Positions 6,960-15,606 of a stretch of 64,000 nt of DNA are shown here, in pieces. Each line of letters opens with the position of its first letter. The stretch's first letter is position 1. The stretch is from Chitinophaga sp. CB10 (lineage in GTDB: Bacteria; Bacteroidota; Bacteroidia; Chitinophagales; Chitinophagaceae). The DNA is taken from contig MLAV02000007.1 in the NCBI GenBank assembly GCA_001870995.2, positions 62,001 through 126,000 of the forward strand, given 5' to 3'. A model generated the notes under the pieces. That model was given only the letters and a program-made list of their open reading frames with translations, was not told the origin of the DNA and ran no database searches. Position numbers and translations under genes: made by a program.

Positions 6960-8072
6960 TTAAATCTTAATAATAATATTCCTGCGGTACATCACTGCCA
7001 TCGGTATCCAGATGAGGAATACGAGGAACAGTGCCGCCGCCAGGGAAGCGTTGTAAGGTGTGAAAATATTGTTCCAGACTTTTTCGTTTAGCCATGCCTG
7101 TAAGGACAACCCTCCTGCCGGAATCAGGCTCATTAATTTAGGCACCAGTGCAGACAGGATGTAGGCCGTGATAGCATTTCGGCCAAAAGCCACCATGGGC
7201 GTAAGGTAGCGGGTGCGTTGCTGCACATCGATCAGCCAGTAGCAGGCTGCCAGGCCTACCGTGGCCCAGCCGCCGGTGTACAATACAAAGGAGCTGGTCC
7301 AAAGGGATTTATTGATTGGGAAAAACAAGTCCCATATCAGCGCCAGGATGATGGAAAAAAATCCATACACAAAAAGCCAGCTGACCTTTACGCCGTTATC
7401 CACGTCCTTGCGGCGCAGCCAGCTCCCTACGAGGATGCCGAAGATGCCCGTACCAACGGCCGGGATGGTGCCCAGCAAGCCTTCCGGGTCCCAGGTTTTG
7501 CTGGATGCCCAGAGGTGGTTGGTGGTAAACACGAGCCTGTCCAGCCAGGCGCCCAGGTTTGTTTCCGGCTCCAGGTTGGCCGGTCCGAAGCCAGGCACCG
7601 GCACCACCGTCATGAGCAGGTAATAGCCCAGCAGCGCCGCTGCAAATATCCATTTCAGCGTGCGCAAACTGGTTTTGATATACAGCACGGCAATGATACC
7701 GAATACAAGCCCGATACGCTGTAATACGCCGGGAAAGCGTAAATGCGTAAAGTCGAATTTGAATATCAGTCGCAGCGCAAGCCCGATCAGGATCAGCGTT
7801 GCAGCGCGGCGCAGTGCATGTAGTATTAATGAACGATGCTGTGCAGGGTCCTCCCTTTTAGTACCCATGGCGTATGGTACCGATACGCCAACGATAAACA
7901 GGAAGAACGGGAAGATCAGGTCTGTTGGGGTACAGCCGTTCCATTTGCTGTGTTCCAGCGGCGGATACACATAGGACCAGCTGCCTGGGTTATTTACCAT
8001 GATCATGGCGGCCACTGTCAGGCCCCGGAAAAAGTCCAGCGATAATAAGCGCGGTTTGGTTGTTGTAGTCAT
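6960..8072 (-). CDS. HGSNAT/NagX-like multi-pass membrane protein (DUF5009 type)
   Basis: 370 aa with about ten hydrophobic helices. It starts RLLSLDFFRGLTVAAMIMV and has NNPGSWSYVYPPLEHSKWNG and CTPTDLIFPFFLFIVGVSV, the hallmark of bacterial homologues of heparan-alpha-glucosaminide N-acetyltransferase. These are thought to acetylate sugar amino groups across the inner membrane. The conserved loop His (HSKW) is present. First gene of the operon with kptA, map and the THUMP methyltransferase; the functional link between these is unclear. Substrate unknown. Confidence 0.85.
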   Translation of the reverse strand: MTTTTKPRLLSLDFFRGLTVAAMIMVNNPGSWSYVYPPLEHSKWNGCTPTDLIFPFFLFIVGVSVPYAMGTKREDPAQHRSLILHALRRAATLILIGLALRLIFKFDFTHLRFPGVLQRIGLVFGIIAVLYIKTSLRTLKWIFAAALLGYYLLMTVVPVPGFGPANLEPETNLGAWLDRLVFTTNHLWASSKTWDPEGLLGTIPAVGTGIFGILVGSWLRRKDVDNGVKVSWLFVYGFFSIILALIWDLFFPINKSLWTSSFVLYTGGWATVGLAACYWLIDVQQRTRYLTPMVAFGRNAITAYILSALVPKLMSLIPAGGLSLQAWLNEKVWNNIFTPYNASLAAALFLVFLIWIPMAVMYRRNIIIKI

Positions 8073-8086
8073 GCGGCGATAATGAT

Positions 8087-8113
8087 CCGCTCAATTTAAA
8101 TAAAATTGAGTGG
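8087..8113 (-). terminator. AT-rich hairpin between DUF4349 and HGSNAT-like genes
   Basis: CCGCTCAATTT (8087-8097) and AAATTGAGTGG (8103-8113) pair with one G-T wobble over a 5-nt loop, just past the DUF4349 stop on the minus strand. No clean T-run follows, so termination is likely but may be partial. Confidence 0.5.
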
Positions 8114-8117
8114 ATTC

Positions 8118-9002
8118 CTATGCCTGCACGGAAGTTTTCCTGAAACGCTTTACCAATATCCAACCTGCAACAGCCAATAAAATAAAGGGCCAGATGCTGA
8201 CAAAAAACAGGAGTATATTTCTCAGTATATCCGTTCCCGTTATAACGGCCGTTTTCATCTCCGTGCCAAATCCGGCGCGGGTTATAGCTTCAGGATTTAC
8301 TTCCACGACCACATCCGCACGGGCAGGTTGCACCATGGCTACGGTGATGGTAGCGTAATTGGCTTCATCCAAAATAGCGAGGTTGCTGAGCTGGCGGTCG
8401 ATGGTATTATCCGCGTTTTGCTGGTTATAGCTGGCAGCGTCCACGGAAGAAGTATTCCTGTCAGCCTTCGCCGTATGCTGTACGGTTTTATTGCGCAGGG
8501 AATTACCGAGGTAATCCAGCGTTTTATCCTGATCCTTCAGGGTCCTGTAATCAATATAGGTAGCCTGTTGCGTGAGTACCTGCACTACGGAATCCATAGC
8601 GGCGGCGGGCACGCGCAGGGTGAGATTGGCTACGGTATGGTACATACGCACATGCCGCAGGGAATCGCTGGAATAAGGCAGGTATTTTTCCTGGGAGACC
8701 TCGTTGGTTTGTTTACTTTCCACTACGATCCCATCCAGGGATTTGGCGGTTCTCTCCAGGGCCTGGCTGGCTTTGAATACGTCCGGCACACGGCAGCTAA
8801 CATCCGCTGTGCGCACACGTTTGCGGGAAGCGCTGTTCAGCGACGCGATGTCCGCCGCAAAGGACGTGGAATCAGCAGCGGCGGTAACGGCTTCCGCTGA
8901 AACGGTTTCAGCGCCGGATGGAGCATTTTTTTCATAGCCTGCGGAGGAACAGGCAGCAAGGGTCAGGGCGGGTAAAACCCACAGGGGAACGGCGTTTCGC
9001 AT
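8118..9002 (-). CDS. DUF4349 domain lipoprotein with C-terminal membrane anchor
   Basis: 294 aa. Signal peptide ending in a lipobox (TLAACSS, Cys18), an alanine/serine-rich linker, then the DUF4349 region (about 60-235) with a coiled-coil pattern (MDSVVQVLTQQATYIDYRTL, KDQDKTLDYLGNSLRN). It ends with one transmembrane helix (about 260-285, FFVSIWPFILLAVAGWIL) and a basic tail. DUF4349 proteins are envelope proteins of unknown biochemical function. Probably monocistronic: terminator-like hairpins lie on both sides. Confidence 0.85.
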   Translation of the reverse strand: MRNAVPLWVLPALTLAACSSAGYEKNAPSGAETVSAEAVTAAADSTSFAADIASLNSASRKRVRTADVSCRVPDVFKASQALERTAKSLDGIVVESKQTNEVSQEKYLPYSSDSLRHVRMYHTVANLTLRVPAAAMDSVVQVLTQQATYIDYRTLKDQDKTLDYLGNSLRNKTVQHTAKADRNTSSVDAASYNQQNADNTIDRQLSNLAILDEANYATITVAMVQPARADVVVEVNPEAITRAGFGTEMKTAVITGTDILRNILLFFVSIWPFILLAVAGWILVKRFRKTSVQA

Positions 9003-9071
9003 AAAGTAGAGATTTACCTTTTATACCGGAAACGCCGCGGAGGTAACCCGTGGAAGTGTTAAAAAAAACAG

Positions 9072-9097
9072 AAAGCCGGCAGGCAGTGCCGGGCTTT
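9072..9097 (-). terminator. Terminator of the yhcH-GNAT-yccF operon
   Basis: Left arm AAAGCCGGCA (9072-9081) pairs, with one bulged C, to TGCCGGGCTTT ending at 9097. On the minus strand the stem is followed by a run of T (complement of the A-run at 9061-9068); on the plus strand by TTTTTA, so it can work both ways. Confidence 0.75.
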
Positions 9098-9148
9098 TTA
9101 TGACTTGAAAACTTTAAGGAGTGCCTAGCCTAACGGGCATATGTATCC

Positions 9149-9517
9149 TTAGTACACTTCCTTACCAAACGGCGCAAACGTTAGTGCCAGCAATTTGAAA
9201 TGCTGCCGGGCAAACGGGATACCTACAATGGTAATCGCCAGCAGGAAGCCAAACAGCAAGTGACCCAGCGCAATCCATATCCCGCCTGCAAAGATCCAGA
9301 TGATATTGAAAATGGTGGACACGCAGCCCGTTGGCGGGTTGGCTTCCCTTACGTTCCTGCCGAAAGGCATGAGGGTGAGCAGTCCTATCTTGAAGCACTG
9401 CAGCCCGAACGGGATACCGATGATGGTAATGCAGAAGCCAAGGCCGACCATAAAATACCAGATCCCGGTCACAAAGCCACCGAAGATCAGCCAGATAATG
9501 TTTCCGAGAAAACTCAT
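9149..9517 (-). CDS. yccF: YccF domain inner-membrane protein
   Basis: 122 aa containing two copies of the YccF repeat: FCITIIGIPFGLQCFKIGLL with PFGRNV, and AITIVGIPFARQHFKLLAL with PFGKEV, each after a hydrophobic helix pair (GNIIWLIFGGFVTGIWYF and FNIIWIFAGGIWIALGHLLF). Four membrane segments are expected. Function unknown. Third gene of a tight operon (4 bp after the GNAT gene), followed by a terminator. Confidence 0.9.
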   Translation of the reverse strand: MSFLGNIIWLIFGGFVTGIWYFMVGLGFCITIIGIPFGLQCFKIGLLTLMPFGRNVREANPPTGCVSTIFNIIWIFAGGIWIALGHLLFGFLLAITIVGIPFARQHFKLLALTFAPFGKEVY

Positions 9518-9521
9518 ACTA

Positions 9522-10004
9522 TTAAAGTGTTTTTAGCATCCAGATGGTGCATGCATGATGGCCTGAATTGCCCAGCGCTGCCGGCAGGTATTGAAACCCG
9601 TTTCGTTCATACAGCGCTACTGCCCTGGACATCTCGGGAAATGATTCCAAATAGAGGGATGTGTAACCGGCATGTTGCGCCGCTTCACTGGCCCTCACGA
9701 GCAATTTAACGCCGAGGCCTTTTCTTCTCGCCGCAGGCGCCAGAAAAAAACGAACCAACTCCGCACAGCCAGCCGGCAAACCAGCAGTCGGGTAGATGCC
9801 GCCGCCACCCAGGATGACGCTATCTTCCTCCGCTACAAAGTACCTGGAGCCGGGCGTTTTAAACAGGTTATACAAATCGTCCGTAGTAGGATCGCTGTGC
9901 GCGGTGCCTTCCAGCGGTACGCCAAACTCTTCTATCCCGCTGCGTATAATCGCCGCCAATGCTGCATTATCGCCGGGTTGTATTTCTCTGATCAACAGTG
10001 CCAT
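9522..10004 (-). CDS. GNAT family N-acetyltransferase
   Basis: 160 aa with a single GNAT fold. The acetyl-CoA binding motif A is LAPAARRKGLGVKLL (about 90-105), followed by AQHAGYTSLYLESFP and VALYERNGFQYLPAAL, the usual strand 5/motif B pattern. Substrate cannot be told. Its ATG overlaps the yhcH stop by one base (TGATG at 10006-10002), implying translational coupling, and yccF follows 4 bp later. Confidence 0.88.
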   Translation of the reverse strand: MALLIREIQPGDNAALAAIIRSGIEEFGVPLEGTAHSDPTTDDLYNLFKTPGSRYFVAEEDSVILGGGGIYPTAGLPAGCAELVRFFLAPAARRKGLGVKLLVRASEAAQHAGYTSLYLESFPEMSRAVALYERNGFQYLPAALGNSGHHACTIWMLKTL

Positions 10005-10459
10005 CAGTCTACCGCAATTTTTATCACTACTTTTTTAACAGCTACGGGGCCGGCTACACGCAGATTGGGCATGTGGAGGTCCGACGGATAGAAAATCGCG
10101 AACTGGCCCTGTTTCAGCACGGTGTAGAAGGCGGGCTTGTCCGCAAAGAGCATGTAATCCTCTGCGTCCGCATATGCTTTGGAAGGAATTTTATCTCCCA
10201 GGAAATCATGACCTATTCTTTCCTCTCCTGCTGCGAGGTACTGTACATCGATGTACTTACGGTGGGCTTCCATTTGTTCACCTTCTTCCGGGATGGTATC
10301 GTATTCGTTCACGATGGCAAAAACGTTGGCGCCATCAATTTCATATTTCCCTTTCGGGACGGTGTTAAAGTCGGTCTGGCGCAGGTAATCAAAGGCTTTT
10401 ACAAACTTTTCGCCGAGGACGTGGTATCGTGCTGCACGATCTAATGTATCAACTATCAT
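10004..10459 (-). CDS. YhcH/YjgK/YiaL family sugar-metabolism protein
   Basis: 151 aa. Shows the family core: FDYLRQTDFNTVPKGKYEI (26-44), the metal-binding stretch RKYIDVQYLAAGEERIGHDF, and FAIFYPSDLHMPNLRVAGP with its His near the C-terminus. These cupin-like proteins bind a divalent metal and are linked to sialic acid, xylulose and galactoside use; YhcH is proposed to act on N-glycolylneuraminate or as an anomerase-like enzyme. First gene of the yhcH-GNAT-yccF operon. Confidence 0.88.
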   Translation of the reverse strand: MIVDTLDRAARYHVLGEKFVKAFDYLRQTDFNTVPKGKYEIDGANVFAIVNEYDTIPEEGEQMEAHRKYIDVQYLAAGEERIGHDFLGDKIPSKAYADAEDYMLFADKPAFYTVLKQGQFAIFYPSDLHMPNLRVAGPVAVKKVVIKIAVD

Positions 10460-10549
10460 AATGCTTTTGAAATAGGCAGGAAAGATACATTAGTTTTTTA
10501 CTCAAGGAGAAATTTTATTGAATTTTTCAGCGCTGCCGGCGCTTATTCT

Positions 10550-11014
10550 TCAGACGCTTGTTGCCAGCCAGTCGCTCGAGGTCAGCGGCGGCCGGGCCAC
10601 GCACATCACTGCCACGGGCTGATGGCGCTGATTGTACAGCAGGCTGGTATTTACTTCCAGCATACGCCTGCTGCCATCCGGCTTCTCGATGATGATGGCT
10701 TTGCCGGTATAAGGGCGCTGCTGCTCAATGGTGCGGGCAACGGGATATTCTTCCGGCTGCAATGGCCTGCCGTTGGGCGAAAACGTTTTCAGGCTCATAC
10801 ACCATTTGTCCGTACCGCTGGCGGGCATACGGCCAAAGAGATTTACTGCAAGGTGATTGAAAATCCGCACATGGCCATGCATGTCACAAATGTAAGCCGC
10901 TGCGGGAAAGGCTTCCAGCATGGTATGACAGCCAATTCCATGCTCGCTGAGTTCCAGGTCGAATAAGTAAAACGGCGAGGCCGTTACAGGCGTAGTAACA
11001 GAATCTTTTTTCAT
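10550..11014 (-). CDS. Stand-alone PAS domain protein
   Basis: 154 aa, almost entirely one PAS domain (about 30-145: LEAFPAAAYICDMHGHVRIF, NHLAVNLFGRMP, GKAIIIEKPDGSRRMLEVNT, HQPVAVMCVARP). No kinase, GGDEF, HTH or receiver domain is attached and no sensor partner is adjacent. It may bind a ligand or partner kinase in trans, or be a remnant of a larger histidine kinase. The C-terminus ends cleanly after the last PAS strand, which favours an intact small sensor. Confidence 0.8.
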   Translation of the reverse strand: MKKDSVTTPVTASPFYLFDLELSEHGIGCHTMLEAFPAAAYICDMHGHVRIFNHLAVNLFGRMPASGTDKWCMSLKTFSPNGRPLQPEEYPVARTIEQQRPYTGKAIIIEKPDGSRRMLEVNTSLLYNQRHQPVAVMCVARPPLTSSDWLATSV

Positions 11015-11171
11015 ACGTGGGCATTAATAGCGCTATCACCGGCTATTGCCGGCATGCGGTGGAAAATTACAGTTTTGGTGTTGTTCCGGTTGGTATAGGG
11101 AGATGTGAGTGCCGCAGTGCAGGTGGCATGTGGCGGCAGGCAGGCGACGGAATTGAAGCGCCGGTAGCGGG

Positions 11172-11624
11172 CTATTTTATGACATGTACATTCACGGCAA
11201 TCGGGCCTTTGGGGCCTTTGCCCAGCTCGAAGGATACTTTCAGGTTTTCCTTCAGAGGGTCTTTCGATTGGTTGATGTGTACAAAATAGCTTTCGTGGTT
11301 ACGGCTGTCTTTAATAAATCCGAAGCCTTTGGCATCGTTATAGAACGTTACCACGCCAGTATGCACCAGTTCCTCCGCTTCCTCCTGCTGACGTGCCACT
11401 CCTATCTGTATATCTTCCAGATTGACTTCTTTCTTTTTTGACGGGTCCGGCGGTGTGGTGGTGAGGTTACCATCCTCGTCCAGGTAAGCCATCATGTCCT
11501 CCAGGCTCTTGCCCTTGTTGCTCTTGGCCTGGCGCTCCTCTCTCCGCTCTGCCTTCTCCTGCTTCTTCTGCTGTTTCTTCTTTTCGAATTCTTGTTTGTT
11601 AAAGGTTTCCTGTGATCTTGCCAT
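11172..11624 (-). CDS. Cold-shock domain protein with charged N-terminal extension
   Basis: 150 aa from the ATG at 11624 (a TTG lies two codons earlier). Residues about 1-85 are strongly charged and lysine/glutamate-rich (EFEKKKQQKKQEKAERREER), probably helical or disordered. Residues about 88-150 form a cold-shock OB fold with RNP1-like KGFGFIKD and RNP2-like SYFVHINQS. It is expected to bind single-stranded RNA/DNA. Such long N-terminal extensions are common in Bacteroidota homologues and may add RNA affinity. Confidence 0.88.
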   Translation of the reverse strand: MARSQETFNKQEFEKKKQQKKQEKAERREERQAKSNKGKSLEDMMAYLDEDGNLTTTPPDPSKKKEVNLEDIQIGVARQQEEAEELVHTGVVTFYNDAKGFGFIKDSRNHESYFVHINQSKDPLKENLKVSFELGKGPKGPIAVNVHVIK

Positions 11625-11764
11625 ATACAAAATCCCTGTTTCATTTATGGGTTATTACGAAGATAAGAAAATAAATGCCATTGAGCACCCCTTTCCGGCC
11701 GCCGGGATAATTTCTGAGCCGGCTATTGATATTTAGCCGATATTAGATTTAAAATTCTTATAGT

Positions 11765-12940
11765 ATGAAATTCTTCCGCCGCCGGAATGAAAATCCTGGA
11801 AAAAAGAAATCCCTGCTCCGGGAATGGCTGAATGCGGCCATATTCGCTATAGTGGCCGCTACCCTGATCCGGATGTTCATATTCGAAGCTTATTGTATTC
11901 CCTCCGGCTCTATGGAGCGCACCCTGCTGGTCAATGATTACCTGTTTGTCAGTAAGATCAGCTATGGGCCGCGATTGCCTATTACGCCGCTCTCGCTGCC
12001 GCTGGTGCATAACAAGATGCCTTTCACGCAGTACAGCCCTTCGTACAGCACGCTGGTAAAATGGCCGTACAAGCGCCTTCCCGGCTTCTCTTCCATCGAA
12101 CGAAATGATATTGTCGTTTTCAACCTGCCCGCCGGCGATACGGTAGCCCTCGAGGTGGAGGAGAATACGAATTATTATGAGCTGGTCCGCCAGCTGGGCC
12201 GGCAGGAAGTATGGAACAATTACCATATCATCCCCCGCCCGCTGGACAAACGGGAAAATATCATCAAAAGATGCGTGGGCATCCCCGGGGATACCCTGCA
12301 GATCCGCGAGGGAGCGCTGTTTGTGAATGGCAGGCCCGCCTTTGTGGCGCCGGGCAGCGAAATGCAGTACCTGGTGCAAACGGACGGGGAAGCCCTGAAC
12401 CCGGCCCGGCTGAAGGAAATGGGTATCATTGACGAGCCAACGCCGACGGGGCAGCCGGGGCTGTACCTCTGCAACCTCAACCAGGCGGACCTGGCCACGA
12501 TCAAAACCTGGTCGTCCGTGAAGTCCATCACGCCTTTTGTGAACGACGAGCTGTCCGACCCTGCCGTGTTCCCTTTTGACACCACCCGTTTCCACTGGAA
12601 CCAGGATAACTTCGGGCCGGTAGTGGTACCTGCCAAAGGCGTAACGGTGCAGCTGACGCCCGAAAACCTCCCGCTGTACCAGCGCATCATACAGATATAC
12701 GAGGGTAATGATTTTACAGTGAAAAATGGTAGCTTTATCATCAATGGCCAGCCCGCCACCAGTTATACGTTTAAAATGAATTATTACTGGGTAATGGGCG
12801 ACAATCGCCATAACTCTATCGACTCCCGCTACTGGGGCTTCCTCCCGGAAGATCACGTGGTGGGCAAAGCCTGGATTACCTGGATGAGCTATGATAAGGA
12901 TGGCATTCGCTGGAGCCGCATCATGAAAGCAATCAGATAA
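11765..12940 (+). CDS. lepB: Signal peptidase I
   Basis: 391 aa, S26 family. One N-terminal membrane anchor (about 20-40), catalytic Ser49 in IPSGSM, general base Lys168 in NIIKRCVGIPGD, and C-terminal box MGDNRHNSIDSRYWG. It removes signal peptides from exported proteins on the periplasmic face. An insert of about 100 residues between the GIPGD box and the C-terminal box makes it longer than the E. coli enzyme, as is usual in Bacteroidota. Monocistronic with a terminator at 12980-13014. Confidence 0.93.
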   Translation: MKFFRRRNENPGKKKSLLREWLNAAIFAIVAATLIRMFIFEAYCIPSGSMERTLLVNDYLFVSKISYGPRLPITPLSLPLVHNKMPFTQYSPSYSTLVKWPYKRLPGFSSIERNDIVVFNLPAGDTVALEVEENTNYYELVRQLGRQEVWNNYHIIPRPLDKRENIIKRCVGIPGDTLQIREGALFVNGRPAFVAPGSEMQYLVQTDGEALNPARLKEMGIIDEPTPTGQPGLYLCNLNQADLATIKTWSSVKSITPFVNDELSDPAVFPFDTTRFHWNQDNFGPVVVPAKGVTVQLTPENLPLYQRIIQIYEGNDFTVKNGSFIINGQPATSYTFKMNYYWVMGDNRHNSIDSRYWGFLPEDHVVGKAWITWMSYDKDGIRWSRIMKAIR

Positions 12941-12979
12941 CGTGCATGATACTACGGAACATGCTATATTATTCAAACC

Positions 12980-13014
12980 AGGCCATTTCTGCTGTACAGG
13001 AATGGCCTTTTTTA
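12980..13014 (+). terminator. Terminator of lepB
   Basis: AGGCCATT (12980-12987) pairs with AATGGCCT (13001-13008) over a 13-nt loop and is followed by TTTTTTA. It lies 40 bp past the lepB stop and just before the next gene. Confidence 0.75.
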
Positions 13015-13030
13015 ATGCCGGGAACAATTT

Positions 13031-13897
13031 ATGGAAACACCCTCTAACCGCGATTTCAATACGATCAGTCCTTCCGCGAAAGGACTGCTGTTCCTGAAAG
13101 GACATACTACCCTGCCCTATTCCCGGGAAGCCGTTGCCCTGCTGCAAGAGCCGGAGCCTTTCCCTGCAGATCCGGAAAAAGCGGCCCGTTACTGGGCCAG
13201 GATTGTGCATTTTGAACAGCGCTACCGCAGTATAGACCAGCTGCTGTTGCCTACGGGTATTAAGAATATGGTGGAGATATCTGCCGGTTTTTCGTTTCGT
13301 GGCCTCGCGATGGCAGCCGACCCGGCGGTCCATTACATTGATACGGACCTGCCTGACCTCATTGCCTCTAAAAGACAATTCATTGCGCAGCTGCATCCGG
13401 AGCCGCTGCCAGGCGTTTTGGAGATAGAAGGCCTGAACGCGCTGGATGAAGCCAGCTTCCGGCGGCTCACCGGGCGACTGCCGCAAGGCCCTGTGGCTAT
13501 CCTTAACGAAGGCTTGCTCATGTACCTGGACACGGCGGAAAAGGAACAGCTTTGTGGAATTATCCGGCGCATATTGCAGCAGCGAGGCGGATATTGGATC
13601 ACTGCGGATATCTACATCCGCGAGGATGCGGAGGTGGCGGCCAAGATGTACCGTAACGACGCGCTGATGCAGTTCCTGGAAGCGCATCGTATCGAGGAGA
13701 AGAAATTCAGCAGTTATGAGTCGGCCAGGGACTTCTTTGGAGAGATGGGGTTTGAGGTAGATGCCGAGGCGCAACCGGATTACGGGGCGATCAGCAGTCT
13801 GCCGCAGTTTTTGGCCACGCTGACGCCGGCGCAGCGGGAGAAGTTGAAGCAGGTGCGGCGGACGCGGGCAACGTGGAGGCTGAAGCTGGCGGAGTGA
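13031..13897 (+). CDS. Leucine carboxyl methyltransferase-like SAM methyltransferase
   Basis: 288 aa. Matches the LCMT/PPM1-type O-methyltransferase family (often annotated as polyketide-synthesis methyltransferases): MVEISAGFSFRGLAMAAD (SAM loop, about 79-96), YIDTDLPDLIASKRQFI (about 101-117), and ALLNEGLLMYLD-type motif ILNEGLLMYLDT. It probably methylates a small-molecule or protein carboxylate; no substrate clue. The last eleven codons are the first copy of a 46-bp tandem repeat continuing past the stop. Confidence 0.8.
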   Translation: METPSNRDFNTISPSAKGLLFLKGHTTLPYSREAVALLQEPEPFPADPEKAARYWARIVHFEQRYRSIDQLLLPTGIKNMVEISAGFSFRGLAMAADPAVHYIDTDLPDLIASKRQFIAQLHPEPLPGVLEIEGLNALDEASFRRLTGRLPQGPVAILNEGLLMYLDTAEKEQLCGIIRRILQQRGGYWITADIYIREDAEVAAKMYRNDALMQFLEAHRIEEKKFSSYESARDFFGEMGFEVDAEAQPDYGAISSLPQFLATLTPAQREKLKQVRRTRATWRLKLAE

Positions 13898-14040
13898 GGC
13901 GGGCGTGATGCGGGCAACGAAGAGGTTGAAGCTGGCGGAGGGAGGATGGGGTGATGCGGGCAACGTGGAGGTTGATGCTGGCGGAGGGAGGATGGGGTGA
14001 TGCGGGCAACGTGGAGGTTGATGCTGCGCAGTGAGGCTGG
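13864..14040. repeat. 46-bp tandem repeat, about 3.8 copies
   Basis: Copies start at 13864, 13910, 13956 and 14002, each opening GCGGGCAACG and running through GAGGTTGAAGCTGGCGGAG with few changes. Period is exactly 46 bp. The first copy is the 3' end of the methyltransferase gene including its TGA; the last ends about 26 bp before the convergent MocR-type gene stop. 46 is not a multiple of 3, so extra copies would shift frame if coding; they lie after the stop. Confidence 0.9.
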
Positions 14041-14065
14041 CTGCAACAGGCGCAGGCCTGGTATC

Positions 14066-15532
14066 CTATTGCATGCCTATCGCTTTCTCCATAATCCCCA
14101 CTGCCTGTGTTAACTCCCGCTGGTTTAACGACGCAAAACCAAAACGAATCGCATTCTCCGGCTGCATGCCATAAAAGTACTGGTGGGGGAAATTCATCGT
14201 CAGCCCCAGCGACGCCGCCTGTGTTATCATTTGCGGCAGGTCCAGTTCCGGCTGGAATTTCAACCAGATGGCCATGCCGCCCTGCGGCAGCTGAAAAGTA
14301 ACCTGCCTGCCCAGTTGTTGTAATAAAGCGCCGGCGGCATCCCTCCTCTCCCAATAGACCTTATTCGCTTTCTTCAAATGCCGGGCAACGACGCCTTCCT
14401 TCAGCATGTTAGCCAACGCCTCTTCCACGAGATTATCCCCGCCGAGGTCCATTAATTTCCGCAAGGCGGCGGCCCGCTCGATGAAATGCTTCGGCGCAAT
14501 CATAAAGCCTATGCGCAGGGACAAGCCCAGGGATTTCGTGAACGACCCTACGTAGATCACGTGCCCGCCATGGTCGGCGCTGGCCAGCGGCACAATGGGC
14601 GCGGCGCTGTAATAGAAATCGTAATCATAATCATCTTCAATGACCGCGAGGTTGTATTGGCGGATAATTTCCAGCAGCTTCATGCGGCGTTCCGCACTCA
14701 AGGTGACGGTGGTTGGATGATGATGATGGCTGATGACATACAGCAGCTTAATCTTTTTCTTTTTGCACAGCCGCTCCACGGCGTCTACATCAAGCCCGTC
14801 CTTGTCCACCGGCACGCGAAGGAGTTGCGCCCCCAGCTGTTCAAACGTCATATCCGCGAAGTAATAATTGGGGCTGCCGGTGATCACGTAATCCCCTTTG
14901 TGGATCAGCAGCGCCGCTGCCAGGTAGATACTCATTTGAGCGCCGCGGGTGATCATGGTATTTTCAGGAATGATATTGAGGCCGCGGGTGCCGGACAAAT
15001 GCTTCACCAGTTGGGCCCGCAGATGCTCGTTGCCTGTGGCCGGGCTGAATGCCAGGTGGCGATAGTAAGCGGGGTGCTGGATAAGAGAGCGGCATTCGCG
15101 GATCCATTCATCCAGTGGGGCGAGCCGCACATCCGGGAAACCGTCATTTACGACCAGCTTTTTTTGCCGGCCTGCGATGCGGGGATGCGGCAGCATGGGT
15201 ATCTCGTTCAGTGCAAACGCGGGTTCCTGCTCATAGGCATGGCGGGCGCCTGAGAAAGTCCGGGGTTTTATCTCGGGGAGATTGGAGGCCACCATCATGC
15301 CTTTGCGGGGCACCGGCGCCACCCAGTCCTGACTGGCCAGCTCGTCGTAGGCTGCAACGATGGTCTTGCGGTGCAGGGATAATAGTTCTGCTAAAATCCT
15401 GCTTCCGGGCAGGTACGTCCCCGGGCGGATAAGGCCGTCCTGGATGAGGGAGATGAACCTGTTCGCTACCTGGAGATAGATGGGTTGGCGGCTTTTACGG
15501 TCTATGCGGATGAGTGATTTGTATGGAAGCAT
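14066..15532 (-). CDS. MocR/PdxR-type regulator (GntR HTH fused to aminotransferase)
   Basis: 488 aa. GntR winged helix at about 15-78 (YLQVANRFISLIQDG, LPGSRILAELLSLHRKTIV), then a fold-type I aminotransferase domain with PLP lysine Lys333 in VGSFTKSLGLSLR and Asp in VIEDDYDYDF. These regulators sense PLP or amino compounds. It is divergent from an AhpD-like gene with a striking palindromic control region (15552-15637) between them, so that gene and mocR itself are the likely targets. No pdxS/pdxT is nearby. Confidence 0.92.
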   Translation of the reverse strand: MLPYKSLIRIDRKSRQPIYLQVANRFISLIQDGLIRPGTYLPGSRILAELLSLHRKTIVAAYDELASQDWVAPVPRKGMMVASNLPEIKPRTFSGARHAYEQEPAFALNEIPMLPHPRIAGRQKKLVVNDGFPDVRLAPLDEWIRECRSLIQHPAYYRHLAFSPATGNEHLRAQLVKHLSGTRGLNIIPENTMITRGAQMSIYLAAALLIHKGDYVITGSPNYYFADMTFEQLGAQLLRVPVDKDGLDVDAVERLCKKKKIKLLYVISHHHHPTTVTLSAERRMKLLEIIRQYNLAVIEDDYDYDFYYSAAPIVPLASADHGGHVIYVGSFTKSLGLSLRIGFMIAPKHFIERAAALRKLMDLGGDNLVEEALANMLKEGVVARHLKKANKVYWERRDAAGALLQQLGRQVTFQLPQGGMAIWLKFQPELDLPQMITQAASLGLTMNFPHQYFYGMQPENAIRFGFASLNQRELTQAVGIMEKAIGMQ

Positions 15533-15551
15533 GTGGGTGATTTAGGCGATC

Positions 15552-15566
15552 AGTCCATCCTGGACT
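15552..15566. promoter_or_regulatory. MocR operator half-site pair, copy 1
   Basis: AGTCCA (15552-15557) and TGGACT (15561-15566) form an inverted repeat around TCC. The same hexamer recurs in the larger palindrome at 15584-15603, 23 bp away. Confidence 0.55.
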
Positions 15567-15583
15567 ACACGACAATTCAAAAG

Positions 15584-15603
15584 TGGACTACCTGGGTAGT
15601 CCA
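15584..15603. promoter_or_regulatory. 20-bp MocR operator-like palindrome
   Basis: TGGACTACC (15584-15592) and GGTAGTCCA (15595-15603) are perfect 9-bp arms with a 2-bp centre. It lies where the -33 region of the AhpD-like gene should be, and just downstream of the mocR -7 box, a layout fit for activating one gene while repressing the other. Confidence 0.7.
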
Positions 15604-15606
15604 GTT

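Noticed and set aside
10004..10444. Plus-strand frames opposite the yhcH gene.
   Set aside because: Antisense to a well-matched YhcH protein; aromatic-rich composition typical of shadow frames.
11723..13963. A 746-codon open frame antisense to lepB and the methyltransferase.
   Set aside because: It lies opposite two clear genes with catalytic motifs, has Arg/His-rich composition of GC-rich shadow frames and no domain.
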